A DNA stretch of 64,000 nt from Pseudaminobacter soli (ex Li et al. 2025) (GCF_029892515.1 NZ_JARXVF010000001.1:1426001-1490000); one strand, 5' to 3'; counted from the stretch's first letter, positions 32,210-42,166 are shown. Numbers and translations: made by a program. The notes: generated by a model from the letters alone, not told the origin.

Positions 32210-32953
32210 ATGGAACAGACCGGCGAAGACCTGATGGAACGCCGCAGCGGCGTGGCGCTTTGGCGACAGGTGGCCGACCGCATTCGGCTTGGCATCAGCA
32301 ACGGAACGCTGGGAGAAGGCGGAAAGCTGCCGCCGGAAATCACGCTGTCGCAGCAGTTCGGCGTGAACCGCCACACGGTGCGCGCGGCGATCTCGGCGCT
32401 GGTACAGGAAGGCGTGCTGCGCGCCGAGCAAGGGCGCGGCACCTTTGTCGAGAGCCGTAAGCGACTGGCCTATCCGATCACCACCCGCACGCGCTTTTCG
32501 ACCGGCCTCAAGGACCAGACGCGCGCACGGCGGGTGAACCTGCTGAGACATGTTGTGGAGCCTGCCCCCGCGCGCGTCGCCGAGGCCCTGCAACTGGAAG
32601 CCGGCGCGCCGGTGCATCGACTGGAGACGCTCAGCGAAGCCGACGGCCGCAGCGTCTCACGCGGCACGGGCTGGATCGATGCCAGCCGCTTTCCGGGCTT
32701 TGCCGATGTCTTTGTCGAGACCGGATCGATCACCGCGTCCTTCGCCCGCTTCGGCGTGGACGACTACGTGCGCCGCTCGACGCTGGTGTCGGCCCGGCAT
32801 GCGGATGCCGAAGACCTCGAGACCCTGAAACTCTCGCCCGGCGCCATCGTGCTGGTGACGATCGCCATCAATGACGATCTCGACGGTCGGCCGATCCAGT
32901 TTTCCGAGACGCATTTCTCGGCCGACCTGGTGGAGTTGACGATCGAGACTTAG
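32210..32953 (+). CDS. phnF: PhnF, GntR/HutC-family regulator of the phn operon
   Basis: This 247-residue protein has an N-terminal GntR winged helix-turn-helix (LWRQVADRIRLGISNGTLGE, then KLPPEITLSQQFGVNRHTVRAAISALVQEGVLRAEQGRGTFV) and a C-terminal UTRA ligand-binding domain (about residues 95-240). In Mycobacterium and E. coli, PhnF represses phosphonate genes. It is divergent from phnG, so the 108-base gap should hold the shared control sites. The ATG at 32210 is the first; ATG 32234 is an alternative. Confidence 0.93.
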   Translation: MEQTGEDLMERRSGVALWRQVADRIRLGISNGTLGEGGKLPPEITLSQQFGVNRHTVRAAISALVQEGVLRAEQGRGTFVESRKRLAYPITTRTRFSTGLKDQTRARRVNLLRHVVEPAPARVAEALQLEAGAPVHRLETLSEADGRSVSRGTGWIDASRFPGFADVFVETGSITASFARFGVDDYVRRSTLVSARHADAEDLETLKLSPGAIVLVTIAINDDLDGRPIQFSETHFSADLVELTIET

Positions 32954-32996
32954 GGCGGCCTCGGCTACGCATGTTTCGCTAAGCTACAGGCTTATA

Positions 32997-33134
32997 CCCC
33001 CACCCCTAGCCCCTCCCCACAAGGGGGAGGGGGACGATTTCGTCGACCTCAGCCGCCATAACCGGTGAAAGGGTGCCGAACGGCAATAAAGCAAAGTTCC
33101 CCTCCCCCTTGTGGGGAGGGGTTAGGGGTGGGGG
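32997..33134. repeat. 36-base inverted repeat between phnF and hemN
   Basis: The arms are 32997-33032 (starting CCCCCACCCCTAGCCCCTCC) and 33099-33134, and they differ at one base (TAG/TAA). The 66-base loop is unique. The genes on both sides converge, so the structure could end transcription from both directions. The motif is a known-looking rhizobial intergenic repeat. Confidence 0.85.
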
Positions 33135-33162
33135 TTACTTCCGCGCGCCCTTCCCCAAGTGG

Positions 33163-34512
33163 TCACACCGCTATCGAATGCCGTGCGCCGTTCGTGCCGA
33201 AATAGGCGTCGAAGGCGGCCACCACCGAGCGCACGACGGGGCGGCCGCGACTGGTGACGACGAAGCGGTCGCCGCTCGAAGCGATCAGGCCGTCCTCGTC
33301 CTCCTGCAAGAGTTTCTCGGCGATCTCGATCACCGGCGTGCCCTGCGCGCCGAAGCAGCGCGCGAACTCCGACTTCGAGAACGAGAAATCGCACATCAGC
33401 CGCTCGATCACCCAGGCGCGCATGCGGTCTTCTTCCGACAGCGCAAAGCCCTTCGTCACGCCCAGCCCGGTCTCGGACACCAGCCGCTGATACTCACTGG
33501 TCGCGGTGTTGTTCTGGACATAGCCCTGTGGCAGCTTGCCGATGGCCGAGGCACCCAGGCCGATCAGCGTGTCGAGGTCATCCACCGTATAGCCCTGGAA
33601 ATTGCGGCGCAGCCGCCCCTCGCGATGGGCTATCGCCATGGTTTCGTCGGGCCGTGCGAAATGGTCGATGCCGATGGCCTGGTAGCCACAGGAAAGAAGG
33701 ATTTCAGCGGCGCGGCTGGACTGCGAAAAACGCTCCAGCGCATCGGGAAGTGCGGCTTCGTCGATCATCGTCTGGTGCTTGCGCATCCAAGGCACATGCG
33801 CATAGCCGAAGAGCGCGATGCGATCGGGATTGAGGAGCAGCGCCTGCTCCACCGTCGCCTCGACGCTCTCGCGCGTCTGGTGCGGCAGGCCATAGAGCAG
33901 GTCGATATTGACCGACGAGACGCCACGCATGCGGGCGCCATCCACCACCGCGCGCGTCTGGTCGAAGGTCTGCTCGCGGTTGATCGCCTGCTGAACCCTG
34001 GGGTCGAAATCCTGCACGCCGAGGCTCACGCGGGTCATGCCGATTTCGGCCAGCGCGTCGAAGCGCGCCTCGTCCATGTCGTTGGGGTCGATCTCGACGC
34101 TGATCTCCGCATCCGGGCGGAACTTGAAGGCGGAGCGCAGCACGTCGTTCAGCGCGCGCATGTCGTCCGGTGCGAGCATGGTGGGCGAGCCGCCGCCGAA
34201 ATGCAGCGCTCCGACCTCGACCCGGCCGTCGACGGCGCCCGCGACCGTGGCGATTTCGCGGTAAAGATAGGTGAGGTAGTCCGCGAGCGGCTGGTAGCGG
34301 CGCGTCTGCTTGGTGTTGCAGGCGCAGAACCAGCACAGGCGGTCGCAGAACGGAATATGGGCATAGAGCGACAGGGCGGTGCCTGGTGCGATAGCGCCGA
34401 GCCATTCGCGATAGGTACCGGCATTGATGCCGGCATGGAAATGCGGCGCGGTCGGATAGCTGGTGTAGCGCGGCACGGGTGCTGCGTGCTTGCGGATCAG
34501 ATCTGGCTGCAT
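33163..34512 (-). CDS. hemN: Oxygen-independent coproporphyrinogen III oxidase
   Basis: This 449-residue radical-SAM enzyme decarboxylates coproporphyrinogen III to protoporphyrinogen IX without oxygen, for haem synthesis under low oxygen. The N-terminus has PRYTSYPTAPHF; the cluster motif is HIPFCDRLCWFCACN with Cys56, Cys60 and Cys63; GGGSPTML, VSLGVQDF and GIDHFARP are family motifs. The C-terminus carries the HemN_C domain. I chose ATG 34512: family similarity begins there, and the longer frame runs into the FNR box at 34571-34584. The length is typical. Confidence 0.96.
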   Translation of the reverse strand: MQPDLIRKHAAPVPRYTSYPTAPHFHAGINAGTYREWLGAIAPGTALSLYAHIPFCDRLCWFCACNTKQTRRYQPLADYLTYLYREIATVAGAVDGRVEVGALHFGGGSPTMLAPDDMRALNDVLRSAFKFRPDAEISVEIDPNDMDEARFDALAEIGMTRVSLGVQDFDPRVQQAINREQTFDQTRAVVDGARMRGVSSVNIDLLYGLPHQTRESVEATVEQALLLNPDRIALFGYAHVPWMRKHQTMIDEAALPDALERFSQSSRAAEILLSCGYQAIGIDHFARPDETMAIAHREGRLRRNFQGYTVDDLDTLIGLGASAIGKLPQGYVQNNTATSEYQRLVSETGLGVTKGFALSEEDRMRAWVIERLMCDFSFSKSEFARCFGAQGTPVIEIAEKLLQEDEDGLIASSGDRFVVTSRGRPVVRSVVAAFDAYFGTNGARHSIAV

Positions 34513-34570
34513 TTTCGGGGCTCCGGTATTCCTGTCGCCCGGAAGAAATACCGGTTGCAGCCCCTCGTCG

Positions 34571-34584
34571 TTGATCTCGATCAA
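34571..34584. promoter_or_regulatory. FNR/FixK box upstream of hemN
   Basis: TTGATCTCGATCAA is a perfect match to TTGAT-N4-ATCAA, the site of FnrN/FixK/FnrL-type activators. Its centre lies about 65 bases before the hemN ATG, which fits activation at low oxygen, a known control of hemN in alphaproteobacteria. Confidence 0.88.
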
Positions 34585-34613
34585 GCCTAGGCGCGGGTCG
34601 CTCCCCGCGCCGG

Positions 34614-37600
34614 TCAGTAGTCCTTTTCGTAGAACACGCCGAGGCTGGAATCGCCATCGGACCCCACCGCGCCCTTTGCCTTGAGGTCCTTGGTGATGTC
34701 GAGATTGACGGTGCCGCGCGTCGAGCCCTGCGCGCCCGCCTCGACGCCAAGATAGATGTTGTCGCGGATATAGCGGCCGGCGCGGACTGCCGCATTGCCC
34801 TTGCTGTCGGTGATCACGTCGAGATCGTCCAGCCCCGTGGCACTGCGCAGATTGCCCAGCAGCGAGGCGTTGGAGCCGCCGGCCAGCTCGGCTGCGGCGG
34901 CGGCAAGCTGCGCGATCTGGAAGGCTGACAATTCGTTGAGGCCGCGATTGAAGATCAGCCGCGCCAGCACTTCATCCTGCGGCAGTTCCGGCTGCGAGGA
35001 GAAGGTCACGCTGATGTCGTTGGCGCGGCCACTGACCGTGACAAAGACGGTGATGTCGCTGCCCTGTGAACGGGCGACGAAATTGAGGAACGGATTGAGG
35101 TCGCCCACCAGCGTCACCGTGCCTTCATCGAAGGTGATGCGTTGGCTGAGAATGCTGAGCCGGCCGCGGATGAGCTGGAAGCCGCCCACTGGCTGGATGT
35201 CGGACACCGGGCCGGTGAGCCTGACCTGGCCGCCGAGCTCCGCGTCGAGCCCGCGACCGCGCACGAAAATGCGGGCGGGCGCGTTCACGCTGACGTCGAG
35301 CCGCATGACGCTGGGCCGGGCGGTCGGGGTCGGCGTGCCGTCATTGGCGCGCGCGCGCTTCAGCGTCTCGGCCACGGCCTGCGAGGGCCTGACATGCTTG
35401 ACGTCGAGCGCGGCCGAACCGCCGGCGAAGCTGTCGGGCACGGTGATCTCGGCGCGGCTGACGCTGATGTTGCCGGACAAAACCGGATCGCGCGTGAGCG
35501 GGCCGGTGACGGCAAGGCTGCCGCCCACCGTGGCCACCACCAGCGCGCCGTCGGTATAGCGGGCATCGTTGAGCGTGACACTGATATTTGCCGGAAGAGC
35601 GGCTGCGGCATCGAGCGAGACGGTGCCCGTGGCGCTGACCGAGCCGCCGGCGGCGAGATTGGCCGAAGCGTTGCGGATCGTGACCTGGTCGCCGTCGATG
35701 GTGCCCATGACGGCGATGGAGCGCAGGCGGACATTGCTTTCCGGGTCGACGAATTCCGCGCCCTGGGTGGAGAACATGCCCCGGATCGACGGCTTCTTCA
35801 GGCTGCCGGAAATGGTGGCGTTGGCCGTAAGCGTGCCGCCGGCCTCCGCGCCGCGCTCGGCCAGGAAGCGGTTAGCGAGTGCCAGAGGCGCCTCGCCGCG
35901 TACCGTCAGGTCCACGCCCTCGCCGGAAACCGGAACGCGGCCGCTGGCCGTGATCGACAGGCCCTGCGGGCCGTTGGCGGCGGCCGACGACAACGTCAGC
36001 ACCTTGTCGGCAAAACTGCCGGCGGCGGCGATTTCGAGCGGGGCTGCGCCTGCTTCTTCCAAGGCTGCAGCGCGGATACCCGTGCCGCGCAGGTTGAACG
36101 CCGCTGCCGGATTGGCGAGCTGGCCGGAAACCTTTGCGGTGCCGGAGATATTGCCGCCGAGCCGCTGGCCGGGAGCAGCGGCATTGAGCACCGCGAGCGG
36201 GAAGGATTCGAGCCCGATATCGAGTGCCAGCGCGCCCTTGTCGAGCGGCACGGCGCCATTTGCCGTGGCGCGGAGGCCGTCGGGGCTGGTCACGGCCGCC
36301 TTGATGTTGAGCCGGCTTGAGGTGGAGTTGCCCTCGGCATCGAGATTGATCGAGGCAAGCCCGGCTTCGCGCAGCGCCGCGGCAGCAAGCGAATTGCCCT
36401 TGAGCGAGAAGCGCACGTCGGGGCTTTCGCGCGTGCCGCCGACATTGGCGGTGCCGTTGACGGTGCCGCCCAGTGCCAGGTCCGGGCGGATCGCATTGGC
36501 GATCGCCAGCGGCAGGTTTGCAATATTGATCGCGATATCCAGCTTGTCGTCGACCTCGCCGCGCGCGCTGACGCGTCCGCCGCCGACATCGAGCACGAGA
36601 TTGTCGATGGAAATCCGCTGGCCACGCATCTGCAGGGCCGCCGGCTCAGCGAGCTTCGCCGCCAGATTGCCCTGGGTCAGTTGCGCCTGCTGCAGGGCGA
36701 GCCGATAGCCACCCTCGACAGGCGACAGCGCGCCGGAGGCAGCGGCGACCGCACCGTTGTCGAGCTTCGCGTTGGCCTGGAAATTCGTGGTCTGGCCTTC
36801 CTGCCGCGCGGTGGCCTCAAGGGTCGAAACGTCCACCCCGCCTGCGGCAACCTTGCTGGCGTTCAGCGAGCCGTCGGCAATCGGCACGCCGAACAGGTCG
36901 GCGATCGTTGCGTTGAGATCGGCCTTTCCGACGCGGATGGTGTCGACGGTCAGCTTATTGATGTCGGCGCGAAGGGTGGCGTTCTGCTTGCCGTCCTGAT
37001 GGGTAAGGGCAATGTCGGCATTGACCGCGCCGGTCGCCTGCTTCAGCAGAAGTGCTGCGGCAGTCGAGACGTCGGGCGCGGCAAGCGACAGCTTGCCGTC
37101 GAGCAGGCCGTCCTTGTTCTGCGTCACGTCGCCCGTCAGGTGCGCGCCGCCCGCAGTGAATTTCAGGCCGCCGAGGCGCTTTTCATTGTCATTGAGGGCG
37201 ACTGCCGAGGCGAGATCGATCTTCACTCCATCGAGGAAGGCATTGCCCGTGACATTGCCTTTGAGATCGCCCTTCTGCAGCGTGCCCTCGAAGCCAAGCG
37301 CCGCATTCTTCAGCGTCTTGCCGACGAGTACGCCGGTCGGAACTTCCGCGTCGAAGGTCAGCCCGATCAGTCCTTCGGAGCCAGATGCGCGGCCCTTGGC
37401 GGTGAGACGGCCAGCGGCCTTGTCGGACACGAGCGCGAGATCAGACACCGAAACATCGAAACCGAAATCGGCAGCGCCGGTGGCAAAGCGGCCGTCGGCC
37501 TTCGCCTCGACCTGGTCGTTGAAGATGCGCAGCTGCCGCGCCACCAGGCCGGTTTCGCCGCGCGCGACTCCGCCCGTGATACGGGTCTGTCCCTGCAGCA

Positions 37601-39224
37601 GATGGTCGGCGGCGGGCGTGCCGATGCCCAGCCCTTCGGCCGTGCCGTCGAGTGTCAAGTCGAAGGCGTCGGTCAGCGGCTTCACTTCGCCCTTGGCCAC
37701 GAGATCCGCGCCGCCCGTAAGCTGACGCCCGGCGAGACCAGAGAATGGCGATAGCGACTTTGCCTTGAGGCCAATGTCGCCCTTGAAGGCGAATTCCGAA
37801 ATGTCGCCCGTCAGCGACAGCGCAAAACCGTTGGCGCCGACCTGCGCCTTGGCGAGCCTGACCGGCGAACCGGCAGTCCATTTACCGCCGATGTCGAGCG
37901 TGACGCGGTCGCCGAGCGCCTTGCGCATATCGGCCTGCTTGGCGACGATGCCCGACACACCGCCGGTGGCGGCGAAGGTCAGGTGGCGCGCGGCCGGGTC
38001 CGAAATGTTCTGAACGAGGCCCGACAGCAGAACCTCGACAGACTTGGACGAGAAGCTCTCGGTTGCAAGGTCGTTTATGGTGAGCGCGCCCGACCATTCG
38101 TCGCCCGGCTTGTCGCCGAAGCCGAGCTTCAGGCTGGCGCGCTGCACGGTGTTCTGGCCCGGCACGGGCAGCAGCACCGGCTTGCCGGCCGGATCAGCAA
38201 TGTCGGCATCGAGCGTGAGGCGCTGCAGAAAACCGTCGCTTGCCGTCTCGGCGGCCGCTTTCAGGGTGAGCGCTGCGCTCCGCAGATCGAGCTTCTCAAG
38301 CAACACGCCACCGCCGTCACGCACGAGGCCGGAGGTCTGGAGCTTCGTCTCGGCACCGAAGAAATCGCGGAAGCGCGGCGAAATAAGCAGGGCGATCGGC
38401 CCATGGACGTCGGCGTTGAAGCCGTAGCCGTCGGCCCGGTGGCGCACCTCGGCCGTGCCGGTCAGCGCGCGCAAGCCATCGGCATCAAGCGAAAGATTGA
38501 GGTCGAGCTCGGAGAGCGGCCCCTTGCCATTCAGCGCCAGCGCCATCGGCGGCCGGCCGTCGACATTGAGAAGGTTGGCCACGATACCGTTGGCCGGCTC
38601 ATCGAGCTTCAGGTCAAGGTCGAGCAGCTGGGTGGAGTTGGCATAGGCCGCCCTGAGCGCCAGCTTGCCGCCAGGTCCGTCGAGGCGGTTGACGTTCAGC
38701 GTGGTATCGAGCGAACCGTCGGCGAGCTGCAGGTTGCCGGTGATCGCCACATCGGCCGCGAGGCCGAAGATGCCTTGGCCGAAAGTGACGTGCGGCACGT
38801 CGAGCGCGCCGAGCGAGACCGAGATCGGCAGCTCGGGTATCTGGAAGCTGCTTGCCTCGGGCGCTGGCGCGCCAGCCGCCGGCAGCGGCTTGCGGATGAC
38901 ATCGATGCGGTCGGCGGCCAGCCTGTCGACGACCAGACGGCCCAGCAGCAGCGCCGAACGCGTCCAGACGATGCGCGCATTGGTGATGCGCAGCCACACG
39001 CCCTCGCGGTCGGCAATGGTGATCTCGCCGACGGTGGCGTCAGACGACAGCGCGCCCTGGATGTTGTTGAGGCGGATCTGGCGGTCCGGCGTCGAAAGCT
39101 GGTTCTCGACGAAACCGACGAAATAAGAGCGCTCGGCATCGGCCGTTTCCTGCGCAAGCGCCGACAGCGCAAATGCCGGAAGCGCGCAGACGAAAAGGGC
39201 GATGGCCAGAAAGATTCGGGTCAA
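34614..39224 (-). CDS. tamB: Translocation and assembly module subunit TamB
   Basis: This 1536-residue protein has an N-terminal signal/anchor segment (MTRIFLAIALFVCALPAFAL), a very long region of short beta strands (residues about 60-1150) and the C-terminal DUF490 domain (about 1150-1536), ending with YLGVEAGAQGSTRGTVNLDI and GVFYEKDY. TamB spans the periplasm as a beta-taco groove and works with TamA in outer-membrane protein insertion or lipid transport. The GTG/ATG start at 39224 overlaps the tamA stop by four bases. The length is normal for alphaproteobacteria. The many plus-strand frames are shadows. Confidence 0.95.
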   Translation of the reverse strand: MTRIFLAIALFVCALPAFALSALAQETADAERSYFVGFVENQLSTPDRQIRLNNIQGALSSDATVGEITIADREGVWLRITNARIVWTRSALLLGRLVVDRLAADRIDVIRKPLPAAGAPAPEASSFQIPELPISVSLGALDVPHVTFGQGIFGLAADVAITGNLQLADGSLDTTLNVNRLDGPGGKLALRAAYANSTQLLDLDLKLDEPANGIVANLLNVDGRPPMALALNGKGPLSELDLNLSLDADGLRALTGTAEVRHRADGYGFNADVHGPIALLISPRFRDFFGAETKLQTSGLVRDGGGVLLEKLDLRSAALTLKAAAETASDGFLQRLTLDADIADPAGKPVLLPVPGQNTVQRASLKLGFGDKPGDEWSGALTINDLATESFSSKSVEVLLSGLVQNISDPAARHLTFAATGGVSGIVAKQADMRKALGDRVTLDIGGKWTAGSPVRLAKAQVGANGFALSLTGDISEFAFKGDIGLKAKSLSPFSGLAGRQLTGGADLVAKGEVKPLTDAFDLTLDGTAEGLGIGTPAADHLLQGQTRITGGVARGETGLVARQLRIFNDQVEAKADGRFATGAADFGFDVSVSDLALVSDKAAGRLTAKGRASGSEGLIGLTFDAEVPTGVLVGKTLKNAALGFEGTLQKGDLKGNVTGNAFLDGVKIDLASAVALNDNEKRLGGLKFTAGGAHLTGDVTQNKDGLLDGKLSLAAPDVSTAAALLLKQATGAVNADIALTHQDGKQNATLRADINKLTVDTIRVGKADLNATIADLFGVPIADGSLNASKVAAGGVDVSTLEATARQEGQTTNFQANAKLDNGAVAAASGALSPVEGGYRLALQQAQLTQGNLAAKLAEPAALQMRGQRISIDNLVLDVGGGRVSARGEVDDKLDIAINIANLPLAIANAIRPDLALGGTVNGTANVGGTRESPDVRFSLKGNSLAAAALREAGLASINLDAEGNSTSSRLNIKAAVTSPDGLRATANGAVPLDKGALALDIGLESFPLAVLNAAAPGQRLGGNISGTAKVSGQLANPAAAFNLRGTGIRAAALEEAGAAPLEIAAAGSFADKVLTLSSAAANGPQGLSITASGRVPVSGEGVDLTVRGEAPLALANRFLAERGAEAGGTLTANATISGSLKKPSIRGMFSTQGAEFVDPESNVRLRSIAVMGTIDGDQVTIRNASANLAAGGSVSATGTVSLDAAAALPANISVTLNDARYTDGALVVATVGGSLAVTGPLTRDPVLSGNISVSRAEITVPDSFAGGSAALDVKHVRPSQAVAETLKRARANDGTPTPTARPSVMRLDVSVNAPARIFVRGRGLDAELGGQVRLTGPVSDIQPVGGFQLIRGRLSILSQRITFDEGTVTLVGDLNPFLNFVARSQGSDITVFVTVSGRANDISVTFSSQPELPQDEVLARLIFNRGLNELSAFQIAQLAAAAAELAGGSNASLLGNLRSATGLDDLDVITDSKGNAAVRAGRYIRDNIYLGVEAGAQGSTRGTVNLDITKDLKAKGAVGSDGDSSLGVFYEKDY

Positions 39225-41146
39225 AACGCTTGTCCTATTCCGACGTAGAAACCGAAGGTCGGATCGCCCGGTCCCCGGTTGAGCGGCACGGCGGCGTCGA
39301 GGCGGATGGGGCCGAGGCCGGTGATGTAGCGCAGGCCGCCACCAACGCCGACGCGCAGATGGTCGTTGAAGTTCGGGATGGAATCGCCGCCGACATAGCC
39401 GGCATCGACGAAGCCCACCACGCCGATGCTGTCAGTCGCGCGGACGCGCAGTTCTGCCGAACCTTCGATCAGCGAGCGGCCGCCGATGATGCGGCCATCG
39501 CCCACCGGAACGCCGATGTTGCGGTAGGCATAGCCACGCACCGAGCCGCCGCCACCGGCGAAGAACAGTTTGTCGGGCGCGATCTCGGAAGCCGATGGCC
39601 CGGCGATGCTGCCCACCTTGATGCGGCCGGCCGCGACGACGCGCTTTTCAGCACCGAAGCCGTAATAGGCGCGGCCCTCGGCCGTGGCGCGCACGGTCGG
39701 GTTGCCGTAGTTGAACTCGTAATAGGGCTCCAGTGTCGCCTCGGCGTAGTAGCCTTCGGTGGCGTCGGTCTTGTTGTCACGGCTGTCATAGACGATGCCA
39801 CCGAGCAGGCCGACGTCGATGAAGTTGCGCGTGCCGAAGACATCGTCCTTGAAGCGCGCCGCACTCGACTCGAGAAGGATGCGGCCGGACAGCTCGTCGC
39901 TGAAGATGCGGTTGAAGCCGGCCTGCACGGTCCCGCCATTGCGGGTATAGGCGTCGAGCACCTCGCGCTCGCCGATGACCGAGGCGATGAAGTCGGTGTC
40001 GGGCGTATAGACGCCGGGCCTGACGAAGGTTGCGCCGAGCCGATAGGTCAGCTCGTCCGGCTTGAAGGTATTCACCAGCCCGGAGACCTTGCCTTCCAGG
40101 CGCAGCCGCTCGGCATGGCCGAAAAGATTGCGGTGCAGCCAGTAGGCCTCGAGTCCAGCACCATCGAGCGTGGAATAGCTGCCGCCGACGCCGAAACGGC
40201 GCGGCAGGCGCTCCTGCACGATAAGGCTGACGGGCAACGAGCCGTCCTTGCCGATCTCGTCGGCTTCCTGGAAGCGCATGGCGCGGAAGACTTCGAGGCG
40301 CGCCAGCCGCTTGCTGGCGCGGGCGAGATCGTCGGGATCGTATTCCTTGCCCGGCTCGATACCGGTCATCCAGGCCAGGAATTTCGGGTCGATCCGCTCG
40401 GTGCCCTCGACACCGACAGGGCCGAAATAGGCCTTGCGGCCCGGATCCATGGTCAGTGTCGCATCGACGATGTCACGGTCGTGCTCGGCGACGACATTGC
40501 GCTCGGCTACTTTTGCCTTGGCATAGCCCTGCTGGCGCCAGGCTTCGACCGAAAGCCGCTCTGCGCTGAGAATGGCGCCCGAACGAGCCACCTCGCCCGG
40601 CCTGAAACCCTGGTCCTCGGGCAGCCTGATCTTGTCGTTGCGCTCGATCAGCGGCGGCGCACGGTTGATGATGCTGGTTTCGCCGAACAGGAAGATCGGG
40701 CCGGGATTGACCACCACCCGCACGGCCACCGGGTCGGGGAGCTCGGTATCGGGAGGCAGGTCGGCCGCCTCGCGTCCGCCGACGAGAATGCTGATGCTGC
40801 CGCCATAGCGGCCTTCGCTGTAAAGCGCGGCCAGCAGGCGCCGGTAGTCGCCCCGAGCCTTGGCCAAAAGGCCTGCAGCACCGGAGGCCGGCTTTTCGCG
40901 GTCCGCCCACAGGGTCGAGACGCCCTGCAGCTTCTTCTCGACATCCTCGTTGCCGCCGGAAACGGAGAAATCGACCGTGTAGTTCTGCGGCTCGCCGATG
41001 ATGTCTTCGGACGAATCAGTCTTCTTGGCGCCCCAAAGATGCATGCCGAACAGGTCGAACGCCGCCGCCGGTGCGACCGGCGCGGCACCCAGACTTAGTC
41101 CGACAAGCAGGCAAAGCCCCCGCGTGCTGGCAGAAATGACTTTCAC
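39221..41146 (-). CDS. tamA: Outer-membrane assembly protein TamA (Omp85 family)
   Basis: This 641-residue protein has a signal peptide (about residues 1-29), POTRA domains (about 50-280; VRVVNPGPIFLFGETSIINR) and a 16-strand Omp85 barrel (about 285-641) containing VRGYAYRNIGVP, the conserved loop-6 V/IRGY motif. It ends in Phe (GFYVGIGQAF), the C-terminal signature that targets barrels to BAM. TamA in the outer membrane joins TamB in the inner membrane, and the two genes overlap. A 641-codon plus-strand frame here is an antisense shadow of equal length. Confidence 0.95.
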   Translation of the reverse strand: MKVISASTRGLCLLVGLSLGAAPVAPAAAFDLFGMHLWGAKKTDSSEDIIGEPQNYTVDFSVSGGNEDVEKKLQGVSTLWADREKPASGAAGLLAKARGDYRRLLAALYSEGRYGGSISILVGGREAADLPPDTELPDPVAVRVVVNPGPIFLFGETSIINRAPPLIERNDKIRLPEDQGFRPGEVARSGAILSAERLSVEAWRQQGYAKAKVAERNVVAEHDRDIVDATLTMDPGRKAYFGPVGVEGTERIDPKFLAWMTGIEPGKEYDPDDLARASKRLARLEVFRAMRFQEADEIGKDGSLPVSLIVQERLPRRFGVGGSYSTLDGAGLEAYWLHRNLFGHAERLRLEGKVSGLVNTFKPDELTYRLGATFVRPGVYTPDTDFIASVIGEREVLDAYTRNGGTVQAGFNRIFSDELSGRILLESSAARFKDDVFGTRNFIDVGLLGGIVYDSRDNKTDATEGYYAEATLEPYYEFNYGNPTVRATAEGRAYYGFGAEKRVVAAGRIKVGSIAGPSASEIAPDKLFFAGGGGSVRGYAYRNIGVPVGDGRIIGGRSLIEGSAELRVRATDSIGVVGFVDAGYVGGDSIPNFNDHLRVGVGGGLRYITGLGPIRLDAAVPLNRGPGDPTFGFYVGIGQAF

Positions 41147-41354
41147 TAAAGCTCCTACACGCCGCCGACCAAGTCACACGCACTCGTCAGCGCGCCTGTT
41201 AAGCTCTCCGCCCCTTCCGAAGAAGGGCCCGACATTAGGTCTTTGTGGAGCTGGACAAAAGCCTCGTCGAGAACGCAGGCATTCGATTGATTACAATTTT
41301 CGGTCGGCATGTGACCAAAAATAGACGCTAAAGGTTGCAGGAAGGTTGCTGCAT

Positions 41355-41387
41355 CGTAAATGGCGGCCTGAGCGGCCGCCATTTACG
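41355..41387. terminator. Perfect 14-base stem behind the SMR gene
   Basis: CGTAAATGGCGGCC and GGCCGCCATTTACG flank the loop TGAGC, six bases past the stop codon of the SMR gene. There is no T-run on the minus strand, so it may act as a weak terminator or an mRNA-stabilising end. Confidence 0.55.
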
Positions 41388-41393
41388 TCTTCA

Positions 41394-41714
41394 TCAGTGC
41401 CCCGAGCTGAGCTTCAGCCCAATGAGTCCCGCCACGATCAGGCACACGCTGGCGACGCGGAACAGCGTCGCGGCCTCGCCGAAGGCAATGATGCCGACAA
41501 TGAAGGCGCCGACGGCGCCGATGCCGGTCCAGATGGCGTAAGCCGTGCCCAGCGGCAGCGTGCGCATGGCAAGCGCCAGAAGCCACAGGCTGACCGCCAT
41601 GGTGACGGCAGTGACGATGGAGGGCATGAGCTTGGTGAAGCCCTCCGACTGTTTCATGGTCGACGACCAGACGACTTCAAAGACGCCGGCAAAGAAAAGA
41701 TAAATCCAGGCCAT
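41394..41714 (-). CDS. sugE: SMR-family exporter, SugE/Gdx type
   Basis: This 106-residue protein has four membrane helices and the essential Glu13 (AGVFEVVWSSTMKQ). The sequence is closer to SugE/Gdx than to EmrE: WIYLFFAGVFEVVW, GTAYAIWTGIGAVGAFIVGI, and LIVAGLIGLKL. SugE/Gdx proteins export guanidinium, and some take quaternary ammonium compounds. They are often controlled by guanidine riboswitches; I looked at the upstream bases and found no convincing one. It stands alone between tamA and the cyclase gene. Confidence 0.9.
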   Translation of the reverse strand: MAWIYLFFAGVFEVVWSSTMKQSEGFTKLMPSIVTAVTMAVSLWLLALAMRTLPLGTAYAIWTGIGAVGAFIVGIIAFGEAATLFRVASVCLIVAGLIGLKLSSGH

Positions 41715-42166
41715 TACTTAGCGATCCTCATGCTTGCGCGCCGGCATACGGCAGCGACGATTCCAAATGCTGGACGCAGCTGACCACAGGTCGACGCGCG
41801 ATGTCGCGGGACCAGATCTGCCCGATGGCAGGCCCAGGCGCCTGCGGTGATGATTGGTGATTTTCAGGAAAGCGGGAGGTCACCTGCTCCATCACTTCGG
41901 ATCTCCGAAACAATGGGGCCGTCCCCGTTGGTCTTACGACGCGGGCCGTCCCACGCGGGCTCGATATAGATAATTTCGATGCGGATGACCAGAGCTGGTC
42001 GGTCAAATGGGGTGGCAATACTGGCGGTTCCGTGCCATCTGGGCTGCAATGTTTCCTAAAACTTGAGTTTTGACCTTCATCACGCGGTGAGATTCCCAGC
42101 CTATGGCTGGCTAATTGTCTCGCGCACAGACTTTCAAGTTCACAGCGCCCCTCAATCCGGATCGCC
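41715..42166. other. 452-base gap before the diguanylate cyclase
   Basis: Two minus-strand frames (41728-42168, 41864-42049) are open, the second with fair composition (ALVIRIEIIYIEPAWDGPRR), but I find no family and no ribosome site. The region must carry promoters for the divergent SMR and cyclase genes. No guanidine riboswitch could be recognised. Confidence 0.35.

Noticed and set aside
39173-41098. 641-codon plus-strand frame opposite tamA
   Set aside because: It has the same length as tamA only because stop codons are rare in the complementary frame. No family is seen, whereas TamA has a signal peptide, POTRA and barrel motifs.
41715-42166. Guanidine riboswitch upstream of sugE
   Set aside because: I looked for the conserved ykkC, mini-ykkC and guanidine-III segments on the minus strand and saw only chance partial matches.
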